From assembly GCF_963576545.1 (NCBI RefSeq), contig NC_083654.1:17506199-17570198 (forward strand): a stretch of 64,000 nucleotides of DNA, read 5' to 3'. The stretch's first letter is position 1. Each line of letters begins with the position of its first letter. The notes under the pieces are model-generated. The model worked only from the letters and a program-made list of their open reading frames with translations, was not told where the DNA came from and ran no database searches. The translations under genes and the position numbers were made by a program. The stretch is from Limanda limanda (taxonomy: Eukaryota; Chordata; Actinopteri; Pleuronectiformes; Pleuronectidae). Positions 22,380-34,176 of this stretch are shown here, in pieces.

Positions 22380-25300
22380 AGTGGAGTGCACAGGAAATAG
22401 AGCACAAACGGGCATACATGCCAATCTGTGGCACTCTAACAAGACCGAGGGTAAATACGGTGATATTATCTGACTCCATCTGCACTGACATTCAGAGCTT
22501 GTTTAAACCTGCGTTGGCTTAATAGGATTTTTACAATTGAATGATTAGTTATAGCTTGTGGTGCACCTATAGCAAAAGTAGTAGTATTAGTTTGTGACTG
22601 TATGTTTCAATTATAAAGGACAAATCAGAAAGTAAAAGAGCATTAAATCAGGAATAGACGAAATGTGAAAAGCCATGAACATTTTGGTTTTTACATCTTG
22701 GGAGCAACTCCTCTAATGGCGATGGTTTTAATGGGTTAACCCTGCGTAAACCTGCAAGATCTGGTGGAATAGAGGGAATAATAAACAGCCGCTACATTCT
22801 GCATCAGGTATAATGATAATTTAAGTCTTTTTTTCATACAAAACATCCCAAATTTCTCTCTCCAACCCAATTAATTATTTCATCTGATAACGAGATTTTA
22901 CTGACATTACATCACGTTTCATTTAGCCAACGCTTTTATCCACTGCTTCTTAAAATAAGTGGATTCAACCATGAGGGTACAACACAGAACAGCAAGAATC
23001 ATGAAGATTAATTGATAGTGTATTTTTTTGCATTTCTGATCCTTTAGCTCCAGTTTTCTCTCCCTCAAACCAAACTATGACGCAACCTAAAGACCACTCT
23101 GCACTCTGATTCAATTTACATGTGCGAATGGTGTGTGGAGCAAAGACAAACACCATGAATGAAGCACAGCTGTGCATCGCCAGTGAGTATTAACAGTCCC
23201 CTTTAGCCCCGTAGAATTCTCACCGAGGTCAGAGGTCATCCCGCACAGGGGAGACTGCAGCAGAGCGATAGCAGCGATACAGACTCACAGCTGCCAGAGG
23301 GCCAGCCCGTTTTATATTCTTCATCACGAAAAGAAGCAGATGAGGGGAGGGGGAGCAGTAAGACAAAGTTCAGCTGAATCTATGCAATATATATAACGAC
23401 CGGTTTAGAGTTTGTGTTAATATAAAACAGAAGGAGGCAGTTTCCCCCGGAGTAGGCTCAGCTCATTTATACAGTAGAGTGAACAGTCCATAGAGGAGCA
23501 TGAGAGAGGCCCACTGGTGGAATGAAACCACGGGATCTGGGGGAAAATGAGACAAATATGTGAAACACTGATTTTTTGAATCGGCTGGGTTTGAACAATA
23601 TAAAAATCTGAAACTTTTAGCAAGAATCCAAAAAGTGAGCAACGCTGCATTTTTTTACTTCTGCTCTTGTGAAAGTACAACGAGTCGTTATTTTTCCCTC
23701 AGGCCTCGACTGAAACACTTAGTCATTGGGTAAAAATATGAGAACTGTGTGTGGGCAAAGGCACATTGTACTAAAAACACATGAGCATTTACAGCTTTGC
23801 CTCAGTGATGCAAGTGCTTCGCAAACAGCCTGAACTATTACACGGGCCATGTGAGAGCCAGAAGGGAACGAACGGGCCCAGGAACGGAACATTAAGCTGC
23901 ACGGCCACAGCAGCAGCAGCTTAAACACAAGTATTCACCAGTTCATAGAGTTTAAATGCAGCTGGGAGCGATACAACAACCTCCATTGGTCTTATAAACA
24001 AGGACCATTCAGTCAATGATGAGGCACTTGGAGGAGATGCATCTGTGCAAAGGTGTTGTGTTTAAAGTCCCTTTACAAGTGTTTACTTTCACGCATATAT
24101 ATATTCTATGGGATAACATTTTCAGGTTGGATTTGTCTGCTGCATGACTGATAAGATATCCACTCCTTGTGTCACAGGTCCGAGCATGAGGCGGAGATCC
24201 AAGGGTCTCGGCATTCCTCGACTGGAATGCATGATTGGTCCCCAGACTGAGATCCATGTCACGGACTTTCAGCGGCTCGTCAGAGAGCTGCACTCGGCCC
24301 ATATTTCTTCATTTTATATGAGGGCCAATCGGATCTGGTTACACGTGGCTCTGCCTCCTCCGAGGGGGAATGTTTTAAATGTAGGCAAACAGATGTATGT
24401 GTGTGTGTGTGTTGGCTCGTATCTATCATCAATCATTGTTTTGACTCTTGATATGGGCATCATTAACATTTTTCATATTATGATTTATGTGCTTTGAGTC
24501 TTTGTGTGAGGGCCAATTGAAGCTCTACAGTTTGGAAGAAAACATCTTCGGAAAGTGGAATTCTGTTGGCTGATGATGGCTGTTGAGGTTCAAGCCTTGG
24601 TTTTCACGATAGTACGGTTAATCTGAATAATATAAGAACACATATCAAAAACTATCTAACATTGGTCCATTTTATTGACATTTGGATAATGAATCGCTAC
24701 ATATTAAAGCTTTAAAACCAAAAACAAACATATATTTGCATTGTAGTGTAATTGCTTCAGAAGCAACCATTAAGATTATTCTAATGTATTCTGAAACCTT
24801 TAGAAACGGCAGCTTTGACCTGATCCACAGCTGCTTCACACATTAATATCTCCTCCAGCATGTTAACCTTTGAACATAATACAGGGGTGTGGGTTATTTT
24901 CTTCATACAGGAGAGTCCTTTTGCTCTCCATGAAAGAGAAATGTAAGAACTCCACACCAAGCCAGGGCATTATCAGCCCCATTTATTACTACACGTGCAA
25001 GTTGAAACGGAATCATGCTTCACTCTCAGCTATGACAAAGTGAGGTTGTGGCTCCATTAATACCTGGAGATGAACCAAAGCATATAGCGCCTCCCCTGAG
25101 TCCATTCTTCTCTGGTTAAGTGATTTCCTTCCCTCTCGCCCTGGTGGCACTGCATGGTTGAAAGTGTCGGGAGAAAGCCGCCGGTGAATTACAGAACTCT
25201 TGTGCGTCCCGCTCCTCGTATGGAATCGGTTTCTTCCCATACTGTGCGGCACTAGAGGGAATCGAACAGTGAGTCACGTCAAGCTCGGCTGAAATTAGAA

Positions 25301-28300
25301 GGTGCAGAAAGGTGGGTTTTCGAGTCCGCGGGTGAAATCTGGTTTCATTTACATAACTAATGCATATTTGTCATTATAATAAATTCAAGTGAATTTCCAG
25401 AGAAACTTTACCTCTCTTTCTGAACACGGATAATCAAATCTATTGGTTGTGGTAACAATGGAGGGGTCAAGTTCAAGTTCTTTCAGGAGGGAGCGAACAA
25501 AGTCAAACTGGTCCGATGTTTTCTGAGCTGCAGAGAAAGAGAAACACTGTTTCCTCCTTCACATTTCTTTGAGAACACTGTGTGACCCCAAAGCTATGAT
25601 GAAACCTCCCCATGAGGTTCCATCCGAGGAATAATATGGTCACACTTAACACTTACTTGCTTTCCAGGAAATATTTCTACCATGAAATCTATAACATAAT
25701 AGAACAAACACAAGCCCCGGTGTGAGATGTTGAGGAAGCAAACTGCGGTCTATTGCCGAGACATCAGATTGCTTTTGTATTACAGAATTTTTTCTAGCAG
25801 GAGTACACTTTTTTTATTGCTCTCTGTGAAATTCTACAGTTTTATGGTTTCCTCTAGGTATATTGACTTTCTCGGAGGATGAATCAAACACCCTGAGGCA
25901 ACAGTTTGTTATTTTTTCCCTGACAAGTTATCTAATTTTATCTAAGGTCTAACCTTACTCTCAAGGTGTACGACTAAGCATCATGACTAATAGTCCCATG
26001 TCTCTGATCTTTTTTGCTCCTTTCTTCGTGCATTTAATAACTCGGTGCTCCTGTTCTGTTATCATCTGAATGTCCTCAAGGCATCATGCCCCCGCAGCTG
26101 TTGCTGGGTACACGAGTGCTGCAGGACATGAATGGTGATTTCCCACAACATGGATCCAAATCAATATGTCCTGGTTTCCTGTTGGCCGAGGTGTCCTTCA
26201 TCTTCTTCTCCCTCATCCCCCTTTTCCCCCAAAGAGGCTGGTGTGCTTCCCAAAGGAGCCATTTTCCTCTCTGTGTCATCTTTATTTCCCCTTTTCATAC
26301 GACACACATGCAGAATAACACGACAACCTCCTGTGCAGTGGCGCAAAACTGAACCTCCCTCAACAACCTATTAAATGATCCAAAATGAGGTCCTTACAAC
26401 GTGGCAACCAAACCAGCGAATACCCAAGTGCCAATGCCTTTTTTGAATTGACGGTTGAAGTGAATGGTTAAAGGGAGAGAGGCTTTACCACGTGGACCAG
26501 GAGAGTCGTCCCAGATGGCATTAGTTAGGGGATATTGTCTTCTAGAGGGTCCTCCACGCCTGGTTGCTCTGTTTGGCCGGCTATGAAAGAGATGCAGCTT
26601 TTCCCTTTGGCATCTCTGATGACTGACTTCCTGGAGGCTGTGTTGCATGAAATGGCCTCCTCTGTGCCAGTCGCCCCTCTTCGCCAAACCTCATCCCCTC
26701 ACACGAGTCACCTTTTCCACTGCCAAGCACGCAGGGTTCCACTGTCACTCCTGGCAAAATGCAGCAAACATAGGTGTGACAGTCCCTGGGGGAGGGGGGG
26801 GTTACCAGCAGTTCCACCTACATTCCCAGATGGCATCTCTGTTCACCCATCCTCATCCGCTCTCCAACGCTCACCGACCAAGATCAAGCATAACCAAGGC
26901 AACCCGGTCACGGAGCATGTCTGGATCTTGGCACGTGACAAGTCTGACAGGTTTCAGGCTGCTCTCATCTGAAAGAGGGAAGGGGGGAGTACAAGCCAGG
27001 AGCCCCCCCCCCCCCCCCCCCCCTCGGGGCCTCCACGCTCACTAGCACCAGGGCAAAGCCAACACCACACATTCTTTTGCTGCCTCTCTCTTTCTCTCTT
27101 GACTTCTTCTCGTAGCGCTCAAAGAAAACACCTCGACGATTTAGCGTCCAGAGGGACACCGAGTAAGTGGTAACCAAGGCAACTGGGTCAGAGGGTGACA
27201 TTATACGCAGGTCGGCCGACAGCTTCTCATACCCGCGGTTCAGGAGTGTCCTTTGGGTCAGCGTTGCCAAGTTTGGAGTGTGGGGGGTGCACTGTTAAGG
27301 TTCTGTGAAATCTCTATTGACTGGAGTCCCTTTACAAACTGCCGTGACCAAACCTCCTCAGAGGAGTTGCTCTGGTCTCTGGAGATGAACACGATGTACT
27401 TAACCATAAGTCATGCTCTGTTTATGATTTCAAGGAACGAGATGGCACAATACTCTGGTGATATATTCCAGCTCATAGTAGACGGTGTTTGCTTTCTGTT
27501 TTTTGAGGTGTTGAAAAAAGGGTGTGAAGTGGAGGTGCGGAGGGGGTGACAAAGAGAGGATAAAGGACGAAAGGAAATAAATGTGACTGAGCCCGTCTTT
27601 GACCTCTGGGAATCTTCGCCGAACGATAATATGACCCTCCGACACCTGGAGTTGTAAGTAAACCTCAAAAGTTTCTGGGTCTGTTATCGTTCTCTCCAAA
27701 TATTTCCCTTGGTCTGACACATGTTTATGGTCTGATGAACCGTGAGGCCGGGGGCTGCTGCTGCTGCGAAGACCCAAACTTGCATCTCGCTATCTATTGC
27801 AAATAAACGGAATAACATGAGCGGGTGGGAGTGGAGGGAGGGGGGATCAGACGAAAAGTCTTACTCACTTTATTTAAGCGTCCTGACTTTGATAACCAGG
27901 AAACCACCAAAGTGCTTGGTGCTCCCTTTCCCACTACCTTCCGTCCATCTCCCACTACGCTTGGACTAACAAGAAGAAGAGACATCCACCCCCTCGGTGG
28001 AGAGGGGACATAAACATTTACACAGGGGTAGTTCAGGGGGGGGTGAAGGCCTAATGCAGAGGGAGCTGATGGAAGAAGAGATTGGAAAGTGCTGAAATTC
28101 TGACTTCAACCAAGGGGATAGACAGAAGGTTTTTTTTGTAATCAATCTTAGAGTTTACTTCGATGAATGGACAGAACATTTCTTTCTATCACTTTCTTTT
28201 ACATTGTGAGAAAAGGTATTTTTGACATTTGTACCGATTTCCAAGGGAATAATCCACTGACCTTGATATAAGATCAGGTACAAGTTAAGGCACAGGTCTA

Positions 28301-28610
28301 GTTTTTCCTTGTGGTATATTTTGGAAACTGCTGGTAACCATTGACTGCTTTTAAGATCAGGAAAATCAATGTATGTGCATCACAGTAGATCTTGCTAGTG
28401 TTCTGAAATGGACATAAAATGCACTTTTATACTGTTGAACACCACTGACACCAATGTGTTGTCGTCACTTATTTAAGGTATTTTACAGTGTGTGAGTTTG
28501 TATTTGTAAGTAATTACTAGACTTAAGTTTCAGTAATTTATCACTTAATCAAACTATGAGAAAACTGTAAAAATCTTCGATTTACTCAAATAAATATAAA
28601 CACCTAATAT
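22380..28610. other. 6.2 kb non-coding, no gene seen
   Basis: No supported exon. A run of 21 C occurs at 27003-27023. Moderately GC-rich unique blocks (about 24160-24370, 24960-25260, 26080-26900) give overlapping ORFs of 80-145 codons on both strands, none with a domain or convincing splice frame. They may be regulatory DNA. Confidence 0.5.
27003..27023. repeat. poly-C run (21 nt)
   Basis: Uninterrupted C homopolymer on the plus strand. Its length is prone to sequencing error. Confidence 0.9.
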
Positions 28611-28623
28611 CTGTGTGTATATA

Positions 28624-28635
28624 TGTGTGAGTGTG

Positions 28636-28681
<46 letters not shown>
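28624..28681. repeat. (TG)n microsatellite, interrupted
   Basis: TG units with GAG and TTTG interruptions. Confidence 0.93.
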
Positions 28682-28682
<1 letters not shown>

Positions 28683-29509
28683 AAATGACAGTAATCTAGG
28701 ATGTAATGCACAGTAGTTTGTGTGAGAAAGGTTGTTAATGTCCGCGGCTGAACGATGATTACAGCCATTTATCCACTGGGGCCGGAGAGCTGTGTCTGAG
28801 TGGCTCACACACCGGACCAATGTTTCCTCACTGACATTTCAGTCCTCTCCTTATGTATGCTTTTTATACACCCACCTCTGTGGCTGCATCACTTTGTCTG
28901 CTCACCTCACTCCATCACTGTCTCCCTCTGTCGCTCTCTCTCTTTGTCTTAGCATGTCTTTCCACCTCTCACTCTCTGCCTCACGCTCTCTCTCTCCTTC
29001 CATCGCCCTGTACACCTCGGGGATGATGGTTATCTCTGATTGCTCGAGGCCTCTGAGGCCCGCTCACTAAAATCCAAGTGTTATTTTGAGGTCTGCGCCA
29101 TTAAAACAACACCTACATGATGCAGAAATAGCCAAACATGGTCACTTAAGTAACAACAGGTCTGTATGGATGGCGTCAGCAGTGGTAAAAGACTACAGGA
29201 CATATGTAAAGTCTTCTTAATCAGCACTTCATCTATTATCAACACTTATTATACAATAATTTAGAGGTAATTTGTTGCTATCCAGGCTAATTAGTGTAAA
29301 GCTCTTGTAGCTGTGGGTGGCAAATTTGGTTAAGGTGCTTTTCCAGATCATATTACTCAGACTATTGTTCAATATTCATGCACATAAGCTACGTAGAATC
29401 ACAAACTGCAGGGTGGTGGATCAGAAGGATAGAATCCACAGATGTAGTCCTGCAGCAGGACATGGCAGCGCTGAAACTTGGACTCGTTTCTGTCCCTGAC
29501 GCATGTGTG

Positions 29510-30349
29510 TAGGGCTGGGCGATTTTTCGATCCCGATTCGGGATCGCGATAAAATTTTGATCGATTTCGATTATCTCCTCGTGACATGTATTCGATCTCA
29601 CGTGGCAAAAGTAAGCGCAACAACAATGTCGGAGTCTGTCGGCTGCCGTCTGCATTTAGGACACGACACGCCCACTTCCCATCGTGAGAGCTGCTGCAGT
29701 TGCGAGAGAGAGAACAAGAGAGAACGAAGTTGAAAAAATGAGTGAAACTGAAGTCGGGGACAGCGAAAATAATGCCGAATGTGAGAGCGACATCCCTACA
29801 TCACCCGGAACCGAAGACATTTTCGAAAAAAAGCGTAACGCGACGTCAGTTGTGTGGACGTGGTTTGGATACGGCTAAAAGGACGAGGGGCAGACGAAGC
29901 CGTTCTGCAAAATATGCCGGCGGTCGGTACCAGCCAGGACGGGAAACACCACAAACCTTTTCAATCACCTGAGACGGCACCATCCCAGTGACTACACAGA
30001 GAGTTTGACTCTGCGGGCTCAAGTTTGCACGACACCAAACAAAGAGACAGGCAAGACCACTACGTCTCCCGTTAGCATCGCAAACGTTAGCGATGCTATG
30101 TTAGCAAAACAACAGTCCATCCAGTCGTGTTTTGCAGCCATTGCCCCATATGAAAACAATCGAAGCGGGGAAAAAATATAACGAGCGCCATTACTTATTG
30201 CTTAGCTACAGATATGATGCCCCTGAGCTCAGTGGAGAGGGACGGCTTCAGGAAACTGATCAAAAACTACATATCGTGTTAAGAATCGAGATCGATCAAT
30301 ATGGAAAAACATATCGTGATAACATTTTTTCCCATTTCGCCCAGCCCTA
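29510..30349 (+). mobile_element. non-autonomous hAT element with BED-finger transposase remnant (copy 1)
   Basis: An 840-bp element with matched ends (TAGGGCTGGGCGA and its complement) flanked by a perfect 8-bp duplication CATGTGTG at 29502-29509 and 30350-30357, the hallmark of hAT insertion. Inside on the plus strand is a degenerate N-terminal piece of a ZBED-type hAT transposase: MSETEVGDSENNAE, then VVWTWFGYG followed by an in-frame TAA, then a BED zinc finger with CKIC and FNHLRRHH. After a frameshift comes MMPLSSVERDGFRKLIK, typical of the start of the transposase core. The sequence then jumps to the right end, so the catalytic RNase H-like and dimerisation parts are deleted. It can only have moved with transposase supplied elsewhere. 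Confidence 0.93.
29739..30290 (+). pseudogene. truncated hAT (ZBED-like) transposase remnant in copy 1
   Basis: Starts at ATG 29739. The frame carries an in-frame stop (TAA, at about 29876) just before the BED finger Cys pair and a later frameshift near 30175, before the MMPLSSVERDGF block. The BED zinc finger normally binds DNA at the element ends. Here both the stop and the absence of the catalytic core make it non-functional. Confidence 0.8.
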
Positions 30350-30357
30350 CATGTGTG

Positions 30358-32580
30358 TCCCTGCAGCTCCAAGTCGGAGGAAGGCAAGCGGAGAGGGGGA
30401 GTAAGATGAGAGGACATGGCTTGGAGGTGACGTAGAGTCTTCCATGGCAGCCTGTTTGTTTGTCAGAGGCTGTTTGAGCCGCTCCGTATCTGTGAGTGCT
30501 TAATGTCTGTTTGACAGAAAGAGGGAGAGAGAGAAAGAGAGAAAGAAAGAAAGAAATGTCTTTTGTTTTTCCAAACGTCCAATGACAAGGCCAATGCATA
30601 GTATCTTCCCCCCCACCCCCCACCCCCCTACTTCTGCAGTGTCCTTGGATCTGTGCTCTCTCTCCAGATGGGCTCGTGTTGCTGCAGCACCTCTCAGAAT
30701 GACGTGGACCCCAGCTGCCTACTCCACTGCTGCTGCTGCTATTCTCTAGACCCGATTTCCCCTTTTTCATCTAAAATAAAAACCTGATACCACATTCAAA
30801 CGTGCACATCTGTCCGGCATCTGGTGCTAAGGCTGTTATCTTTTATTCAAAATTTGAGCGTGGAGGATCTTCATATCAGATCTGTAACGACCTTTTCAGA
30901 CCATGAGAAGCAGATTGTATCGTGATCCAGCAGAGGCCGCTAAACCAGTAGGGTCACGTTGTTTCGCCAAGAAAATCGCAACACCAAAGAATCTGAGAAG
31001 CAGCATGTGTTTTGTGTTCTTAACCGTAGACGCCAAAGTAACTAATGGCAGCCGGATCAAAAGAAGAGGAGAAAAGGCTGTTTCCTTCCTACAGCTACTT
31101 TCTCCTCCTCTCAGGCTTTAAAATCTCTCTTGTGCTTTGTCATTTCTGTCTGCTCCCCGCGGAGGCTGGAAATTAAGAATTAAGACAAGAGCCCAAGAAA
31201 ACTAGGCAAGTTGCAACCAAGTCAGAGAACACTGCGGTGCTCCAATAACAACACTTCTTGATAAAAGTCTATTTTCTCTGCACACTGTCTCCACACAATG
31301 TTATCATTTTCTTTAAATTCAATAAAGTCTTCTCTCCCCGCTTCAATGAAAAATGTACGGTTCTGACACGAGCACAGTTGTGTTGGAGCCGCCTCCTGCA
31401 GGATGACTTGCTGAAAAGCTGAGACGCCGTTATGAACACCTTGATTAAACTTTGGAGTTTTGTTTTGAGTTCCAAAAAGGAAGAAAAAGACAATTACGCG
31501 CTAAGTAAAGAAGACTGATTTGTTTTTTTTGGGGTGTGTGTAAAGAGTTGGATTAAGTTTTAATAACTGTTTGCGTAGGTTTGTCCTCGGTGATCACGAG
31601 GGGAAAAAAATTCTAGGACACACGCAAAACATGTTTTTCATGCACCTCAAGTATTTGCAGCTTTGGGTAAAAACGCAGAAGTGACCGTGAGGCTCAAGCA
31701 GAGAAAACATCGGAGACACATTGACCTCAGAGGTTTGGGAAGAATGTGAGAAGGCCAGCTTTTCATATTAAACTACAATGGTTAGCACTGAATATAGTAA
31801 ACCTGACAATGAGGAGAGCCACATAAGTGTTTACACTCTTTTTCGTGTTTGAAGATTTTCCAGTGAAAGCATCTCAACCTCCGAACACAACCAAAGAAAA
31901 TGCTAATTTAATCTGAATCTATTTCAACACACCAGTTGCATTTACCTTTATACGAATATCCAACTTTTTTGGCATTTTCCTTCAGATTATTACGTGCAAA
32001 TTGAAATGTGCATTTATACAGCTGAGGGACAACACACCTTTTGTAATATTATAAGTGCACATTGAGCTTCTATATATATATATATAGCATTGTCATGAAC
32101 ACGTTTGGAGTGGGAATTTATTTCACAATATGTCATATCTCATGTTCTGCCTCCTGCTCTGTTATCTGTCCATATCTCTCCTTCAACGCAGGAATGACAG
32201 GATGTAAGGGACTGCAGCGAGAAACAGAGTGATACCCCCCCCCCCCCCACTCTCCCTGCCACTGGAGCATGGCAGGGTACGCATGTGGAGTCATGACCAC
32301 ATTCCAACTCTTCTCCAGACCACTGACGCAGGGACATGTTAGAACAGTGGCTCCTGGCCCCCCCTGTGAAAACCAGACCGCCATACTCTCACTGTTGTGA
32401 AAGGAATGTGATAGTGATGGTGGCACAGGATAAGAAAGCACCGCCTTTTTTTTTTACAAATGCTCCATTTGTCTGAGGGAGGGAATTTGCTTTTTGTCAA
32501 TCTGAACGGGAGAAAGAGCTCAGACATTTAGAAAAGCTGGTATAATAAAACAAAACGTAAGTAAAAGGAGCTAGAACCAC
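30358..32580. other. non-coding, no gene seen
   Basis: Contains a GA-rich patch (30522-30556), C-rich runs near 30608-30628 and 32237-32250, and a TATATATA patch near 32072. One weak minus-strand exon-like stretch (30632-30770) was considered and not called. Confidence 0.5.
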
Positions 32581-32589
32581 ACTAAGTAG

Positions 32590-32911
32590 AGCACAAACCT
32601 CCGCCAACAGCCACAGTCCCCTTTTAATTCTGCTGCTCACATTCATAGTTATCAGTCCTGTTAATAAGTCTGATTTTGTTCATGAAGATCCTCGATCATT
32701 AAACAGTTAAAAAGTGGAAAGGAAATGTTCCAGAATGTGTCCCTCTGTCTGGATCATCCCCAAAATGGAATGGGTCCTTCCTTGGCCCACGTCCCATCAT
32801 TCCAACAAGTATCATGGAAACCAGTTCAGTATTTTGTGCGTAATCTTGCTGGACAACAAATGAATAAACAAACAAACAGACGGGAAGGAAAACATAACCT
32901 CCTTGGCAGAG
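32590..32911. repeat. dispersed repeat family 1, copy B
   Basis: Begins ACAAACCTCCGCCAA and ends CATAACCTCCTTGGCAGAGG. The interior shares GGGTCCTTCCTTGGCC, then AACAAACAGACGGG, with copies at 8730-9485 and 61931-62245. Inverted terminal words suggest a short DNA element. No transposase remnant seen. Confidence 0.65.
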
Positions 32912-33039
32912 GAAACAAAGTCTTGCGGCGAATATAAACTCAGATCTTTCGTCTTCTTTTCACACATTAAGCTTTAAAAGGCACAAATCCCACTAAACAG
33001 TTGTGGAAGATGCAGCTAAAAGCCTTAAAAGCACTAATG

Positions 33040-33345
33040 TCAGGGAGTAGCTGTGGCACTTGTGTGAATTCGGTAATTAATTAACTTAATTAATTGCAAA
33101 GCACTCGTGTGCCAGCCCTGCAGTGATGGAGTGCACGGTGAATATTTGCTGCTGGTGGCGTTGGTGATAGTGCTCGGTAGCAAGAGCGGGGGGGGCTTCC
33201 TGCCTGCTGCCACACTCATGAGAACGTGCTGCTCTGGAACTGCTAACGACACGGTGCCGTGCATAACACGCACAGTCGCTAACACAAAAATCACAGAGGT
33301 CGGGAGGATAAATGGGAGGAAAGTTGCCAGAGATGCACATTAACA
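33040..33345. promoter_or_regulatory. candidate conserved non-coding element
   Basis: Unique block with a dense run of overlapping TAATTAA/TTAATTAA cores at 33073-33096, followed by balanced-composition unique sequence. Cores of this kind are bound by homeodomain factors. Conservation not tested. Confidence 0.35.
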
Positions 33346-33481
33346 TCACAGCAGAGGAATAGGATGTATAGACTGCAGCTTGTGTGCAACATCCAGGCCA
33401 CTGGCTGAGTAGCAGGTTTATGCAAAAGCTTTATCGAGATGTGTTTTAACGTCCATCACTGTAATAATTAGACCTCGACAC

Positions 33482-34168
33482 GAGGGATTGGAATCGGCAG
33501 GGACCTCCCGATACGATACTATCACGATACTTAGGTGGCGATACGATATGTATTGCGATTTCTGTGGGTATTGCGATTCGATATTACGATTTCCTGGGAT
33601 TTCAATTGGTTATTTTTTTTTTTAAATACTGGACCATGGAAAAATGTTGAATCATACCTTCAAATACAACAGTCAAATTCACTTAGAGCTTTAGAAGTTT
33701 TATTTCAAATATTAACATTAACTTAATGACTGCCGGGCAGCCAATAGAGAAAATAAATAAAAATGTGCCCTATTATTGTATAGCCCCTGTTAACTGCACA
33801 CAAACTGACAGATTAAGAAATGTATGCCACTTAGGCTACTTTTAAACAATAAATAAAAGGTAAATTAAATAGAATGAATAAAAGTTACTTAAAATATAAA
33901 CTTTGAAATAAACAAAAAGTAGGCTATTGTTGTTTGCATGTAGGCGATGCAAAGTTACTGCTTGGGTATGTTTAGATTCTTGTGCAAAAACAAGAGCTGG
34001 TCAACATGCTCTGGGGTGATGTTGCCCCCCCCATATATCCCCCCCCGAATAAACCAATAAATATGTTTAAAAAAAAAAAAAAGAATTTGGGAGGCAGCAT
34101 GGCGATTTAAAATCTTCATTCACAAGAATTGTGATTTGTAACTGAATCGATTTTTTCCCACATCCCTA
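33482..34168 (-). mobile_element. non-autonomous hAT element with transposase C-terminal remnant
   Basis: A 687-bp element with related ends (GAGGGATT at the left, TAGGGATG at the right on the opposite strand) and a perfect 8-bp target duplication CTCGACAC at 33474-33481 and 34169-34176. On the minus strand, 34017-33964 encodes TPEHVDQLLFLHKNLNIP. This resembles the C-terminal tail of ZBED-type hAT transposases, just after the dimerisation region. The rest of the transposase is missing. The ends differ from those of the 29510 and 37242 elements, so it is a separate family. Confidence 0.85.
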
Positions 34169-34176
34169 CTCGACAC

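Noticed and set aside
30632..30770. Minus-strand exon-like stretch after TTTTTATTTTAG beginning ATGAAAAAGG, Ser-rich, with a possible GTAGGG donor
   Set aside because: The pyrimidine tract is short, the donor is poor (AGAA/GTAGGG), the length is not a multiple of three, and the Ser run comes from a GCT/CAG repeat. Not enough to call.
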